Position numbers and translations under genes: made by a program. The notes under the pieces were generated by a model. It saw nothing but the letters and a program-made list of their open reading frames with translations. It did not search any database and had not been told where the DNA came from. A stretch of DNA of 64,000 bases from Colletes latitarsis (Eukaryota > Arthropoda > Insecta > Hymenoptera > Colletidae), in NCBI RefSeq assembly GCF_051014445.1, contig NC_135136.1:18432001-18496000 (forward strand), given 5' to 3'. Positions 1 to 10,916 of this stretch are shown here, piece by piece (within the stretch, counting starts at the first letter, position 1; each line of letters opens with the position of its first letter).

Positions 1-2288
1 AATGTGGGACCACACTGAAACAATCAATTAAACCTGGTCTTGATAAATATTTTAGAGGATAACGCATATTAGGTCTGGGTTAGGTCTAGGATTTGCCCTC
101 GTCAGGCTCATACTTTCGCATATTTCTGTATACTTCATGGCTAGATCCTGGGCTATTTCTGGATTGGATCACGTAGTAATGTGGTACCACACTGAAACAG
201 TCGATTAAACCAGGTTTCGATCAATATATTTGAGGATAACGCAAGTTAGGTATGGGATAGGTCTGGGATTTGCCCTCATCAGGCTCATTCTTTCGCATAT
301 TTCTCATACTTGATGGCTAGATCCTGGGCTTTTTCTGGATTGCATCACGCAGTAATGAAATACAACACTGAAACAGTCAATTAAACCTGGTTTCCATCAA
401 TATTTTAGAGGACAACGCATGTTAGGTCTAGGTTATGCCTGGGATTTGCCCTCATCAGGGTCATACTTTCGCGTTTTTCACATACTTGTTGAACAGATCC
501 TGGGTTTTCTCCGGTTTGGATCACGTAGTAATGTGGGACCACACTGAAACAGTCAATTAAACCTGGTTTCGGTCAATATTTTAGAGAATAATTCATGTTA
601 GGTCTAGGTTAGGTCTGGGATTTGCTCTCATCAGGCTCATTCTTTCGCATATTTCTCATACTTGATGGCTAGATCCTGGGCTTTTTCTGGATTGCATCAC
701 GCAGTAATGAAACACAACACTGAAACAGTCAATTAAACCTGGTTTCCATCAATGTTTTAGAGGACAACGCATGTTAGGTCTAGGTTAGGCCTGGGATTTG
801 CCCTCACCAGGGTCATACTTTCGCGTTTTTCACACACTTGTTGAACAGATCCTGGGTTTTTTCTGGTTTGGATCACGTAGTAATGTGGGACCACTCTGAA
901 GCAGTCAATTAAACCTGGTTTCGATCAATATTTTAGAGAAAAATTCATGTTAGGTCTGGGTTAGGTCTAGGATTTGCCCTCGTCAGGCTCATGCTTTCGC
1001 ATATTTCTCATACTTCATGGCTGGATCCTGGGCTATTTCTGGATTGGATCACGTAGTAATGTGGTACCACACTGAAACAGTCAATTAAACCTGGTTTTGA
1101 TCAATATTTTAGAGAACAATTCATGTTAGGTCTAGGTTAGGTCTGGGATTTGCTCTCATCAGGCTCATTCTTTCTCATATTTCTCGTACTTGATGGCTAG
1201 ATCCTGGGCTTTTTCTGGATTGCATCAGGTAGTAATGAAGTACAACACTGAAACAGTCAACTAAACCTGGTTTCCATCAATATTTTAGAGGACAACGCAT
1301 GTTAGGTCTAGGTTAGGCCTGGGATTTGCCCTCATCAGGGTCATACTTTCGCAGTTTTAACATACATGTTTGACCTGATCCAGGATTTTTTCTGCTTTGG
1401 ATCACGTAGTAAAGTGGTACCACACTGAAACAGTCCATTAAACCTGGTTTGGATCAATATTTTAGAGGATAACGCATGTTAGGTCTAGGTTAGCCGTGGG
1501 ATTTTCACTCATCAGACTCATAATTTCGCATTCTTCACATACTTGTTGAACGGATCCTGCGTTTTTTCTGGTTTGGATCACGTAGTAATGTGGGACCACA
1601 CTGAAACAATCAATTAAACCTGGTCTTGATAAATATTTTAGAGGATAACACATGTTAGGTCTGGGATAGGTCTGGGATTTGCCCTCATCAGACTCATACT
1701 TTCGCACACTTCACATACTCGTTGAACAGATCCTGGGTTATTTTCTGGTTTGGATCACATAGTAATGTGGTACCACACTGAAACAGTCAATTAAACCTGG
1801 TTTCCATCAATATTTTAGAGGACAACGCATGTTAGGTCTAGGTTAGGCCTGGGATTTGCCCTCATAAGGGTCATACTTTCGCGTTTTTCACATACTTGAA
1901 CAGATCCTGGGTTTTTTCTGCTTTGGATCACGTAGTAAAGTGGTACCACACTGAAACAGTCCATTAAACCTGGTTTCGATCAATATTTTAGAGGATAACG
2001 CAAGTTAGGTCTGGGATAGGTCTGGGATTCGCCCTCATCATTCCCATACTTTTGCGTTTTTCACATACTTGTTGAACAGATCCCGGGTTTTTTCTGGTTT
2101 GGATCACGTAGTTGTGTGGTACCACACTCAAACAGTCGATTAAACCTGGTTTCGATCAATATTTTTGAGGATAACGCATGTTAGGTCTAGGTTAGGCCGG
2201 GGATTTTCACTCATCAGACTCATACTTTCGCATTCTTCACATACTTGTTGAACGGATCCTGGGTTTTTACTGGTTTGGAACACGTAGT
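1..2288 (+). repeat. 13-monomer HOR (2288 bp), copy 1
   Basis: The sequence from 1 recurs from 2289 with an exact offset of 2288 bases, 13 x 176. By eye only a few substitutions separate the copies, for example TCAATGTTTTAG near 760 against TCAATATTTTAG near 3048, and ATTGGATC near 165 against ATTGGGTC near 2452. Neighbouring monomers inside the unit differ far more from each other than the unit copies do, which is the defining mark of a higher-order repeat. The array continues off the left edge, so the true unit start is arbitrary. Confidence 0.93.
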
Positions 2289-4576
2289 AATGTGGGACCA
2301 CACTGAAACAATCAATTAAACCTGGTCTTGATAAATATTTTAGAGGATAACGCATATTAGGTCTGGGTTAGGTCTAGGATTTGCCCTCGTCAGGCTCATA
2401 CTTTCGCATATTTCTGTATACTTCATGGCTAGATCCTGGGCTATTTCTGGATTGGGTCACGTAGTAATGTGGTACCACACTGAAACAGTCGATTAAACCA
2501 GGTTTCGATCAATATTTTTGAGGATAACGCAAGTTAGGTATGGGATAGGTCTGGGATTTGCCCTCATCAGGCTCATTCTTTCGCATATTTCTCATACTTG
2601 ATGGCTAGATCCTGGGCTTTTTCTGGATTGCATCACGCAGTAATGAAATACAACACTGAAACAGTCAATTAAACCTGGTTTCCATCAATATTTTAGAGGA
2701 CAACGCATGTTAGGTCTAGGTTATGCCTGGGATTTGCCCTCATCAGGGTCATACTTTCGCGTTTTTCACATACTTGTTGAACAGATCCTGGGTTTTCTCC
2801 GGTTTGGATCACGTAGTAATGTGGGACCACACTGAAACAGTCAATTAAACCTGGTTTCGGTCAATATTTTAGAGAATAATTCATGTTAGGTCTAGGTTAG
2901 GTCTGGGATTTGCTCTCATCAGGCTCATTCTTTCGCATATTTCTCATACTTGATGGCTAGATCCTGGGCTTTTTCTGGATTGCATCACGCAGTAATGAAA
3001 CACAACACTGAAACAGTCAATTAAACCTGGTTTCCATCAATATTTTAGAGGACAACGCATGTTAGGTCTAGGTTAGGCCTGGGATTTGCCCTCATCAGGG
3101 TCATACTTTCGCGTTTTTCACATACTTGTTGAACAGATCCTGGGTTTTTTCTGGTTTGGATCACGTAGTAATGTGGGACCACACTGAAGCAGTCAATTAA
3201 ACCTGGTTTCGATCAATATTTTAGAGAAAAATTCATGTTAGGTCTGGGTTAGGTCTAGGATTTGCCCTCGTCAGGCTCATGCTTTCGCATATTTCTCATA
3301 CTTCATGGCTGGATCCTGGGCTATTTCTGGATTGGATCACGTAGTAATGTGGTACCACACTGAAACAGTCAATTAAACCTGGTTTTGATCAATATTTTAG
3401 AGAACAATTCATGTTAGGTCTAGGTTAGGTCTGGGATTTGCTCTCATCAGGCTCATTCTTTCTCATATTTCTCGTACTTGATGGCTAGATCCTGGGCTTT
3501 TTCTGGATTGCATCAGGTAGTAATGAAGTACAACACTGAAACAGTCAACTAAACCTGGTTTCCATCAATATTTTAGAGGACAACGCATGTTAGGTCTAGG
3601 TTAGGCCTGGGATTTGCCCTCATCAGGGTCATACTTTCGCAGTTTTAACATACATGTTTGACCTGATCCAGGATTTTTTCTGCTTTGGATCACGTAGTAA
3701 AGTGGTACCACACTGAAACAGTCCATTAAACCTGGTTTGGATCAATATTTTAGAGGATAACGCATGTTAGGTCTAGGTTAGCCGTGGGATTTTCACTCAT
3801 CAGACTCATAATTTCGCATTCTTCACATACTTGTTGAACGGATCCTGCGTTTTTTCTGGTTTGGATCACGTAGTAATGTGGGACCACACTGAAACAATCA
3901 ATTAAACCTGGTCTTGATAAATATTTTAGAGGATAACACATGTTAGGTCTGGGATAGGTCTGGGATTTGCCCTCATCAGACTCATACTTTCGCACACTTC
4001 ACATACTCGTTGAACAGATCCTGGGTTATTTTCTGGTTTGGATCACATAGTAATGTGGTACCACACTGAAACAGTCAATTAAACCTGGTTTCCATCAATA
4101 TTTTAGAGGACAACGCATGTTAGGTCTAGGTTAGGCCTGGGATTTGCCCTCATAAGGGTCATACTTTCGCGTTTTTCACATACTTGAACAGATCCTGGGT
4201 TTTTTCTGCTTTGGATCACGTAGTAAAGTGGTACCACACTGAAACAGTCCATTAAACCTGGTTTCGATCAATATTTTAGAGGATAACGCAAGTTAGGTCT
4301 GGGATAGGTCTGGGATTCGCCCTCATCATTCCCATACTTTTGCGTTTTTCACATACTTGTTGAACAGATCCCGGGTTTTTTCTGGTTTGGATCACGTAGT
4401 TGTGTGGTACCACACTCAAACAGTCGATTAAACCTGGTTTCGATCAATATTTTTGAGGATAACGCATGTTAGGTCTAGGTTAGGCCGGGGATTTTCACTC
4501 ATCAGACTCATACTTTCGCATTCTTCACATACTTGTTGAACGGATCCTGGGTTTTTACTGGTTTGGAACACGTAGT
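2289..4576 (+). repeat. 13-monomer HOR (2288 bp), copy 2
   Basis: Same length and monomer order as the copy before it. The CAGTTTTAACATACATG monomer, a rare type, sits at the equivalent place in copies 1, 2 and 3 (near 1351, 3639 and 5927), which anchors the register. Near identity implies recent unequal exchange or amplification. Confidence 0.93.
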
Positions 4577-6049
4577 AATGTGGGACCACACTGAAACAAT
4601 CAATTAAACCTGGTCTTGATAAATATTTTAGAGGATAACGCATATTAGGTCTGGGTTAGGTCTAGGATTTGCCCTCGTCAGGCTCATACTTTCGCATATT
4701 TCTGTATACTTCATGGCTAGATCCTGGGCTATTTCTGGATTGGATCACGTAGTAATGTGGTACCACACTGAAACAGTCGATTAAACCAGGTTTCGATCAA
4801 TATTTTTGAGGATAACGCAAGTTAGGTATGGGATAGGTCTGGGATTTGCCCTCATCAGGCTCATTCTTTCGCATATTTCTCATACTTGATGGCTAGATCC
4901 TGGGCTTTTTCTGGATTGCATCACGCAGTAATGAAATACAACACTGAAACAGTCAATTAAACCTGGTTTCCATCAATATTTTAGAGGACAACGCATGTTA
5001 GGTCTAGGTTATGCCTGGGATTTGCCCTCATCAGGGTCATACTTTCGCGTTTTTCACATACTTGTTGAACAGATCCTGGGTTTTCTCCGGTTTGGATCAC
5101 GTAGTAATGTGGGACCACACTGAAACAGTCAATTAAACCTGGTTTCGGTCAATATTTTAGAGAATAATTCATGTTAGGTCTAGGTTAGGTCTGGGATTTG
5201 CTCTCATCAGGCTCATTCTTTCGCATATTTCTCATACTTGATGGCTAGATCCTGGGCTTTTTCTGGATTGCATCACGCAGTAATGAAACACAACACTGAA
5301 ACAGTCAATTAAACCTGGTTTCCATCAATATTTTAGAGGACAACGCATGTTAGGTCTAGGTTAGGCCTGGGATTTGCCCTCATCAGGGTCATACTTTCGC
5401 GTTTTTCACATACTTGTTGAACAGATCCTGGGTTTTTTCTGGTTTGGATCACGTAGTAATGTGGGACCACACTGAAGCAGTCAATTAAACCTGGTTTCGA
5501 TCAATATTTTAGAGAAAAATTCATGTTAGGTCTGGGTTAGGTCTAGGATTTGCCCTCGTCAGGCTCATGCTTTCGCATATTTCTCATACTTCATGGCTGG
5601 ATCCTGGGCTATTTCTGGATTGGATCACGTAGTAATGTGGTACCACACTGAAACAGTCAATTAAACCTGGTTTTGATCAATATTTTAGAGAACAATTCAT
5701 GTTAGGTCTAGGTTAGGTCTGGGATTTGCTCTCATCAGGCTCATTCTTTCTCATATTTCTCGTACTTGATGGCTAGATCCTGGGCTTTTTCTGGATTGCA
5801 TCAGGTAGTAATGAAGTACAACACTGAAACAGTCAACTAAACCTGGTTTCCATCAATATTTTAGAGGACAACGCATGTTAGGTCTAGGTTAGGCCTGGGA
5901 TTTGCCCTCATCAGGGTCATACTTTCGCAGTTTTAACATACATGTTTGACCTGATCCAGGATTTTTTCTGCTTTGGATCACGTAGTAAAGTGGTACCACA
6001 CTGAAACAGTCCATTAAACCTGGTTTGGATCAATATTTTAGAGGATAAC
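4577..6049 (+). repeat. 13-monomer HOR, truncated copy 3 (about 8.4 monomers)
   Basis: It follows copy 2 at the same offset until about 6050, where GGATAACGCATG becomes GGATAACTCATG and substitutions build up over the next 100 bases. By 6150 the register is lost. This marks the downstream limit of the homogenised 13-mer domain within the window. Confidence 0.88.
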
Positions 6050-9000
6050 TCATGTTAGGTCTAGGTTAGCCCTGGGATTTTCACTCATCAGACTCATACT
6101 TTCGCATTCTTCACATACTTGTTGAACTGATCCTGGGTTTTTTCTGGATTTGTTTACGTAGTAATGTGGCACCACACTGGAACATTCAATTAAACCTGGT
6201 CTTGATAAATATTTTAGAGGATAACGCATGTTAGGTTTGGGTTAGGTCTAGGATTTGCCCTCACCAGGCTCATACTTTCGCATTCTTCACATACTTGTTG
6301 AACGGATCCTGGGTTTTTACTGGTTTGGATCACGTAGTAATGTGGTACCACACTGAAACATTCAATTAAACCTGGTCTTGATAAATATTTTAGAGGATAA
6401 TGCATGTTAGGTCTGGGTTAGGTCTGGGATTTGCCCTCATCAGGCTCATGCTTTCGCATATTTCTCATACTTCATGGCTGGATCCTGGGCTATTTCTGGA
6501 TTGGATCACGTAGTAATGTGGTACCACACTGAAGCAGTCAATTAAACCTGGTTTCGATCAATATTTTAGAGAATAATTCATGTTAGGTCTAGGCTAGGTC
6601 TGGGATTTGCTCTCATCAGGCTCATTTTTTCGCATATTTCTCATACTTGATGGCTAGATCCTGGGCTTTTTCTGGATTGTATCACGCAGTAATGAAGTCC
6701 AACACTGAAACAGTCAATAAAACCTGGTTTCCATCAATATTTTAGAGGACAACGCATGTCAGGTCTAGGTTAGGCCTGGGATTTGCCCCCATCAGGGTCA
6801 TACTTCCGCAGTTTTAATATATATGTTGACGTGATCGAGGGTTTTTTCTGCATTGGATCACGTAGTAAAGTGGTACCACAATGAAACAGTCCATTAAACC
6901 TGGTTTTGATCAATATTTTAGAGGATAACGCTTGTAAGGTCTAGGTTAGCCCTGGGATTTTCACTGATCAGACTCATACTTTCGCATTCTTCACATACTT
7001 GTTGAACTGATCCTGGGTTTTTTCTGGATTGGTTCACGTAGTAATGTGGTACCACACTGGAACATTCAATTAAACCTGGTCTTGATAAATATTTTAGAGG
7101 ATAACGCATGTTAGGTTTGGGTTAGGTCTAGGATTTGCCCTCATCAGGCTCATACTTTCGCATATTTCTCATACTTCATGGCTAGATCCTGGGCTGTTTC
7201 TGGATTGTATCACGTATTAATGTGGTACCACGCTGAAACAGTCAATTAAACCTGGTTTCGTTCAATATTTTAGAGGAAAACGCAAGTTAGGTCTGGGATA
7301 GGTCTGGGATTTGCCCTCATCAGGCTCATACTTTTGCGTTTTTCACATACTTGTTGAACAGATCCTGGGTTTTTTCCGGTTTGGGTCACGCAGTAGTGTG
7401 GTACCACACTGGAACATTCAATTAAACCTGGTCATGATAAATATTTTAGAGGATAACGCATGTTAGGTCTGGGTTAGTTCTAGGATTTGCCCTCGTCAGG
7501 CTCATACTTTCGCATATTTCTCACACTTCATGGCTAGATCCTGGGCTGTTTCTGGATTGTATCACGTATTAATGTGGTACCACACTGAAACAGTCAATTA
7601 AACCTGGTTTCGATCAATATTTTAGAGGATAACGCAAGTTAGGTCTGGGATAGGTCTGGGATTCGCCCTCATCAGGCTCATACTTTCGCGTTTTTCACAT
7701 ACTTGTTGAACAGATCCTAGGTTTTTTCTGGTTTGGATCACGTAGTAGTGTGGTACCACACTGAAACAGTCCATTAAACCTGGTTTGGATCAATATTTTA
7801 GAGGATAACGCATGTTAGGTCTAGGATAGGCCGGGGTTTTTCACTCATCAGACTCATGCTTTCGCATTCTTCACATACTTGTTGAACGGATCCTGGGTTT
7901 TTTCTGGTTTGGATCACGTAGTAATGTGGAACCACACTGAAACAATCAATTAAACCTGGTCTTGATAAATATTTTAGAGGATAACGCATATTAGGTCTGG
8001 GATAGGTCTGGGATTTGCCCTCATCAGACTCATACTAACGCACACTTTACATACTCGTTGAACAGATCCTGGGTTATTTTCTGGTTTGGATCACATAGTA
8101 ATGTGGTACCACACTGAATCAGTCGATTAAACCAGGTTTCGATCAATATTTTTGAGGATAACGCATGTTAGGTCTAGGATAGGCCGGGGTTTTTCACTCA
8201 TCAGACTCATACTTTCGCATTCTTCACATACTTGTTGAACGGATCCTGGGTTTTTACTGGTTTGGATCACGTAGTAATGTGGTACCACACTGAAACATTC
8301 AATTAAACCTGGTCTTGATAAATATTTTAGAGGATAACGCATGTTAGGTCTGGGTTAGGTCTAGGATTTGCCCTCATTAGGCTCATACTTTCGCATATTT
8401 CGCATACTTCATGGCTAGATCCTGGGCTGTTTCTGGATTGTATCACGTAGTAATGTGGTACCACGCTGAAACAGCCAATTAAACCTGGTTTCGTTCATTA
8501 TTTTAGAGGATAACGCAAGTTAGGTCTGGGATAGGTCTGGGATTTGCCCTCGTCAGGCTCATACTTTCGCGTTTTTCACATACTTGTTGAACAGATCCTG
8601 GGTTTTTTCTGGTTTGGATCACGTAGTAGTGTGGCACCACACTGAAACAGTCCATTAAACCTGGTTTGGATCAATATTTTAGAGGATAACGCATGTTAGG
8701 TCTAGGTTAGGTCTGGGATTTTCACTCATCAGACACATACTTTCGCATTCTTCACATACTTGTTGAACGGATCCTGGGTTTTTTCTGGTTTGGATCACGT
8801 AGTAATGTAGGACCACACTGAAACAATCAATTAAACCTGGTCTTGATAAATATTTTAGAGGATAACGCATGTTAGGTCTGGGCTAGGTCTAGGATTTGCC
8901 CTCATTAGGCTCATACTTTCGCATATTTCGCATACTTCATGGCTAGATCCTGGGCTGTTTCTGGATTGTATCACGTAGTAATGTGGTACCACGCTGAAAC

Positions 9001-10140
9001 AGCCAATTAAACCTGGTTTCGTTCATTATTTTAGAGGATAACGCAAGTTAGGTCTGGGATAGGTCTGGGATTTGCCCTCGTCAGGCTCATACTTTCGCAT
9101 TCTTCACATACTTGTTGAACGGATCCTGGGTTTTTTCTGGTTCGGATCACGTAGTAATGTGGGACCACACTGAAACAGTCAATTAAACCTGGTTTCGATC
9201 AATATTTTAGAGAATAATTCATGTTAGGTCTAGGTTAGGTCTAGGATTGGCCCTCATCAGGCTCATACTTTCGCATATTTCTCATACTTCATGGCTAGAT
9301 CCTGGGCTGTTTCTGGATTGTGTCACGTAGTAATGTGGTACCACGCTGAAACAGTCAATTAAACCTGGTTTCGTTCAATATTTTAGAGGATAACGCAAGT
9401 TAGGTCTGGGATAGGTCTGGGATTTGCCCTCATCAGACTCATACTTTCGCGTTTTTCACATACTTGTTGAACAGATCCTCGGTTTTTTCCGGTTTGGGTC
9501 ACGTAGTAGTGTGGTACCACACTGAAACAGTCCATTAAACCTGGTTTGGATCAATATTTTAGAGGATAACGCATGTTAGGTCTAGGTTAGGTCTGGGATT
9601 TGCCCTCATCAGACTCATACTTTCGCACACTTCACATACTCGTTGAACAGATCCTGCGTTATTTTCTGGTTTGGATCACATATTAATGTGGTACCACACT
9701 GAATCAGTCGATTAAACCAGGTTTCGATCAATATTTTTGTGGATAACGCATGTTAGGTCTAGGATAGGCCGGGGTTTTCACTCATCATACTCATACTTTC
9801 GCATTCTTCACATACTTGTTGAACGGATCCTGGGCTTTTACTGGTTTGGATCACGTAGTAATGTGGTACCATACTGAAACATTCAATTAAACCTGGTCTT
9901 GATAAATATTTTAGAGGATAACGCATGTTAGGTCTGGGTAAGGTCTAGGATTTGCCCACATCAGGCTCATACTTTCGCATATTTCTCATACTTCATGGCT
10001 GGGTCCTGGGCTATTTTTGGATTGGATCACGTAGTAATGTGGTACCACACTGAAACAGTCAATTAAACCTGGTTTTGATCAATATTTTTGAGAATAATTC
10101 ATGTTAGGTCTAGGCTAGGTCTGGGATTTGCCCTCATCAG
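6050..10140 (+). repeat. Heterogeneous monomer mosaic without a stable HOR
   Basis: Monomers are ordinary in length but no long-range period holds. Local echoes exist: 8341-8570 matches 8870-9099 at an offset of 529 (three monomers), including the rare CAGCCAATTAAACC and GTTCATTATTTT variants. The TTTCTGGATTGTATCACG tail with GTACCACGCTG recurs near 7196, 8430, 8960 and 9310. It looks like an older domain with small duplications only. No gene seen. Confidence 0.8.
7395..7410. other. Per-monomer palindrome with KpnI core (16-bp example)
   Basis: AGTGTGGTACCACACT is a perfect 16-bp inverted repeat around a GGTACC core. Most monomers keep at least 12 bp of it (TGTGGTACCACA) because the base before is often A-A rather than A-G. 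Common decays are GGGACCAC (one side broken) and AAGTACAACAC. A short dyad recurring every 176 bp is a candidate cruciform or protein-binding site. Dyad symmetry has been described as enriched in centromeric satellites that lack CENP-B boxes; its role here is inference. Confidence 0.75.
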
Positions 10141-10740
10141 GCTCCTACTTTCGCACACTTCACATACTCGTTGAACAGATCCTGGGTTATTTTCTGGTTT
10201 GGATCACATAGTAATGTGGTACCACACTGAAACAGTCGATTAAACCAGGATTCGGTGAATATTTTTGAGGATAACGCATATTAGGTCAAGGTTAGGCCTG
10301 GGATTTTCACTCATCAGACTCATATTTTCGCATTCTTCACATACTTGTTGAACGGATCCTGGGTTTTTTCTGGTTGGATCACGTAGTAATGTGGTACCAC
10401 ACTGATACAGTCAATTAAACCTGGTTTCGATCAATATTTTAGAGAATAACGCATGTTAGGTCTAGGTTAGGTCTGGGATTTGCCCTCATCAGGGTCATAC
10501 TTTCGCACACTTCACATACTCGTTGAACAGATCCTGGGTTATTTTCTGGTTTGGATCACATAGTAATGTGGTACCACACTGAAACAGTCGATTAAACCAG
10601 GTTTCGATGAATATTTTTGAGGATAACGCATGTTAGGTCTAGGTTAGGCCTGGGATTTTCACTCATCAGACTCATATTTTCGCATTCTTCACATACTTGT
10701 TGAACGGATCCTGGGTTTTTTCTGGTTTGGATCACGTAGT

Positions 10741-10916
10741 AATGTGGTACCACACTGAAACAGTCAATTAAACCTGGTTTCGATCAATATTTTAGAGAAT
10801 AACGCATGTTAGGTCTAGGTTAGGTCTGGGATTTGCTCTCATCAGGCTCATTCTTTCGCATATTTCTCATACTTGATGGCTAGATCCTGGGCTTTTTCTG
10901 GATTGCATCACGTAGT
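10741..10916 (+). repeat. Exemplar 176-bp monomer
   Basis: This is one clean monomer for reference. Relative positions: 1-12 palindrome; 13-36 CTGAAACAGTC and ATTAAACCTGG; 37-58 AT-rich TTTCGATCAATATTTTAGAG; 59-67 GATAACGCA; 68-89 doubled 11-mer; 90-105 GGATTTGC and CTCATCAGG; 108-119 CATTCTTTCGCA; 120-150 variable zone including GATCCTGGG; 151-176 T-run tail ending CACGTAGT. The variable zone is the best place to classify monomers. The types seen are CATATTTCTCATACTTGATGG (this one), CATTCTTCACATACTTG, CACACTTCACATACTCG, CGTTTTTCACATACTTG and CAGTTTTAACATACATG. Confidence 0.9.
10808..10829 (+). repeat. Doubled 11-mer inside the monomer
   Basis: Two 11-bp units, GTTAGGTCTAG and GTTAGGTCTGG, lie back to back and differ at one base. 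The pair recurs in nearly every monomer with substitutions (AAGGTCTAGG, GGGATAGGTCTGGG, GGTTAGGCCTGGG). It may be a trace of how the monomer arose, or a slippage and exchange site. TTAGG is also the arthropod telomere unit, but the spacing is wrong for a telomere and the match is probably chance. Confidence 0.7.

Noticed and set aside
1462..8870. Minus-strand ORFs of 63-81 codons with a shared peptide (PGLIDCFSVVPHYYV), read as a small-protein gene family
   Set aside because: They are translations of the 176-bp satellite, occur wherever the monomer does, switch strand with the inversion and end one period after they start. There is no codon structure or separate promoter.
10150..10340. tRNA or other structured RNA gene suggested by the short palindrome and GGTTCG-like strings
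   Set aside because: There is no cloverleaf with the needed arm spacing. The strings belong to the repeating monomer and recur hundreds of times with drift.
10808..10829. Telomeric repeats (TTAGG of arthropods, TTAGGC of nematodes)
   Set aside because: Only two short matches per monomer, separated by other bases and never in a pure run. They are best explained as part of the monomer.
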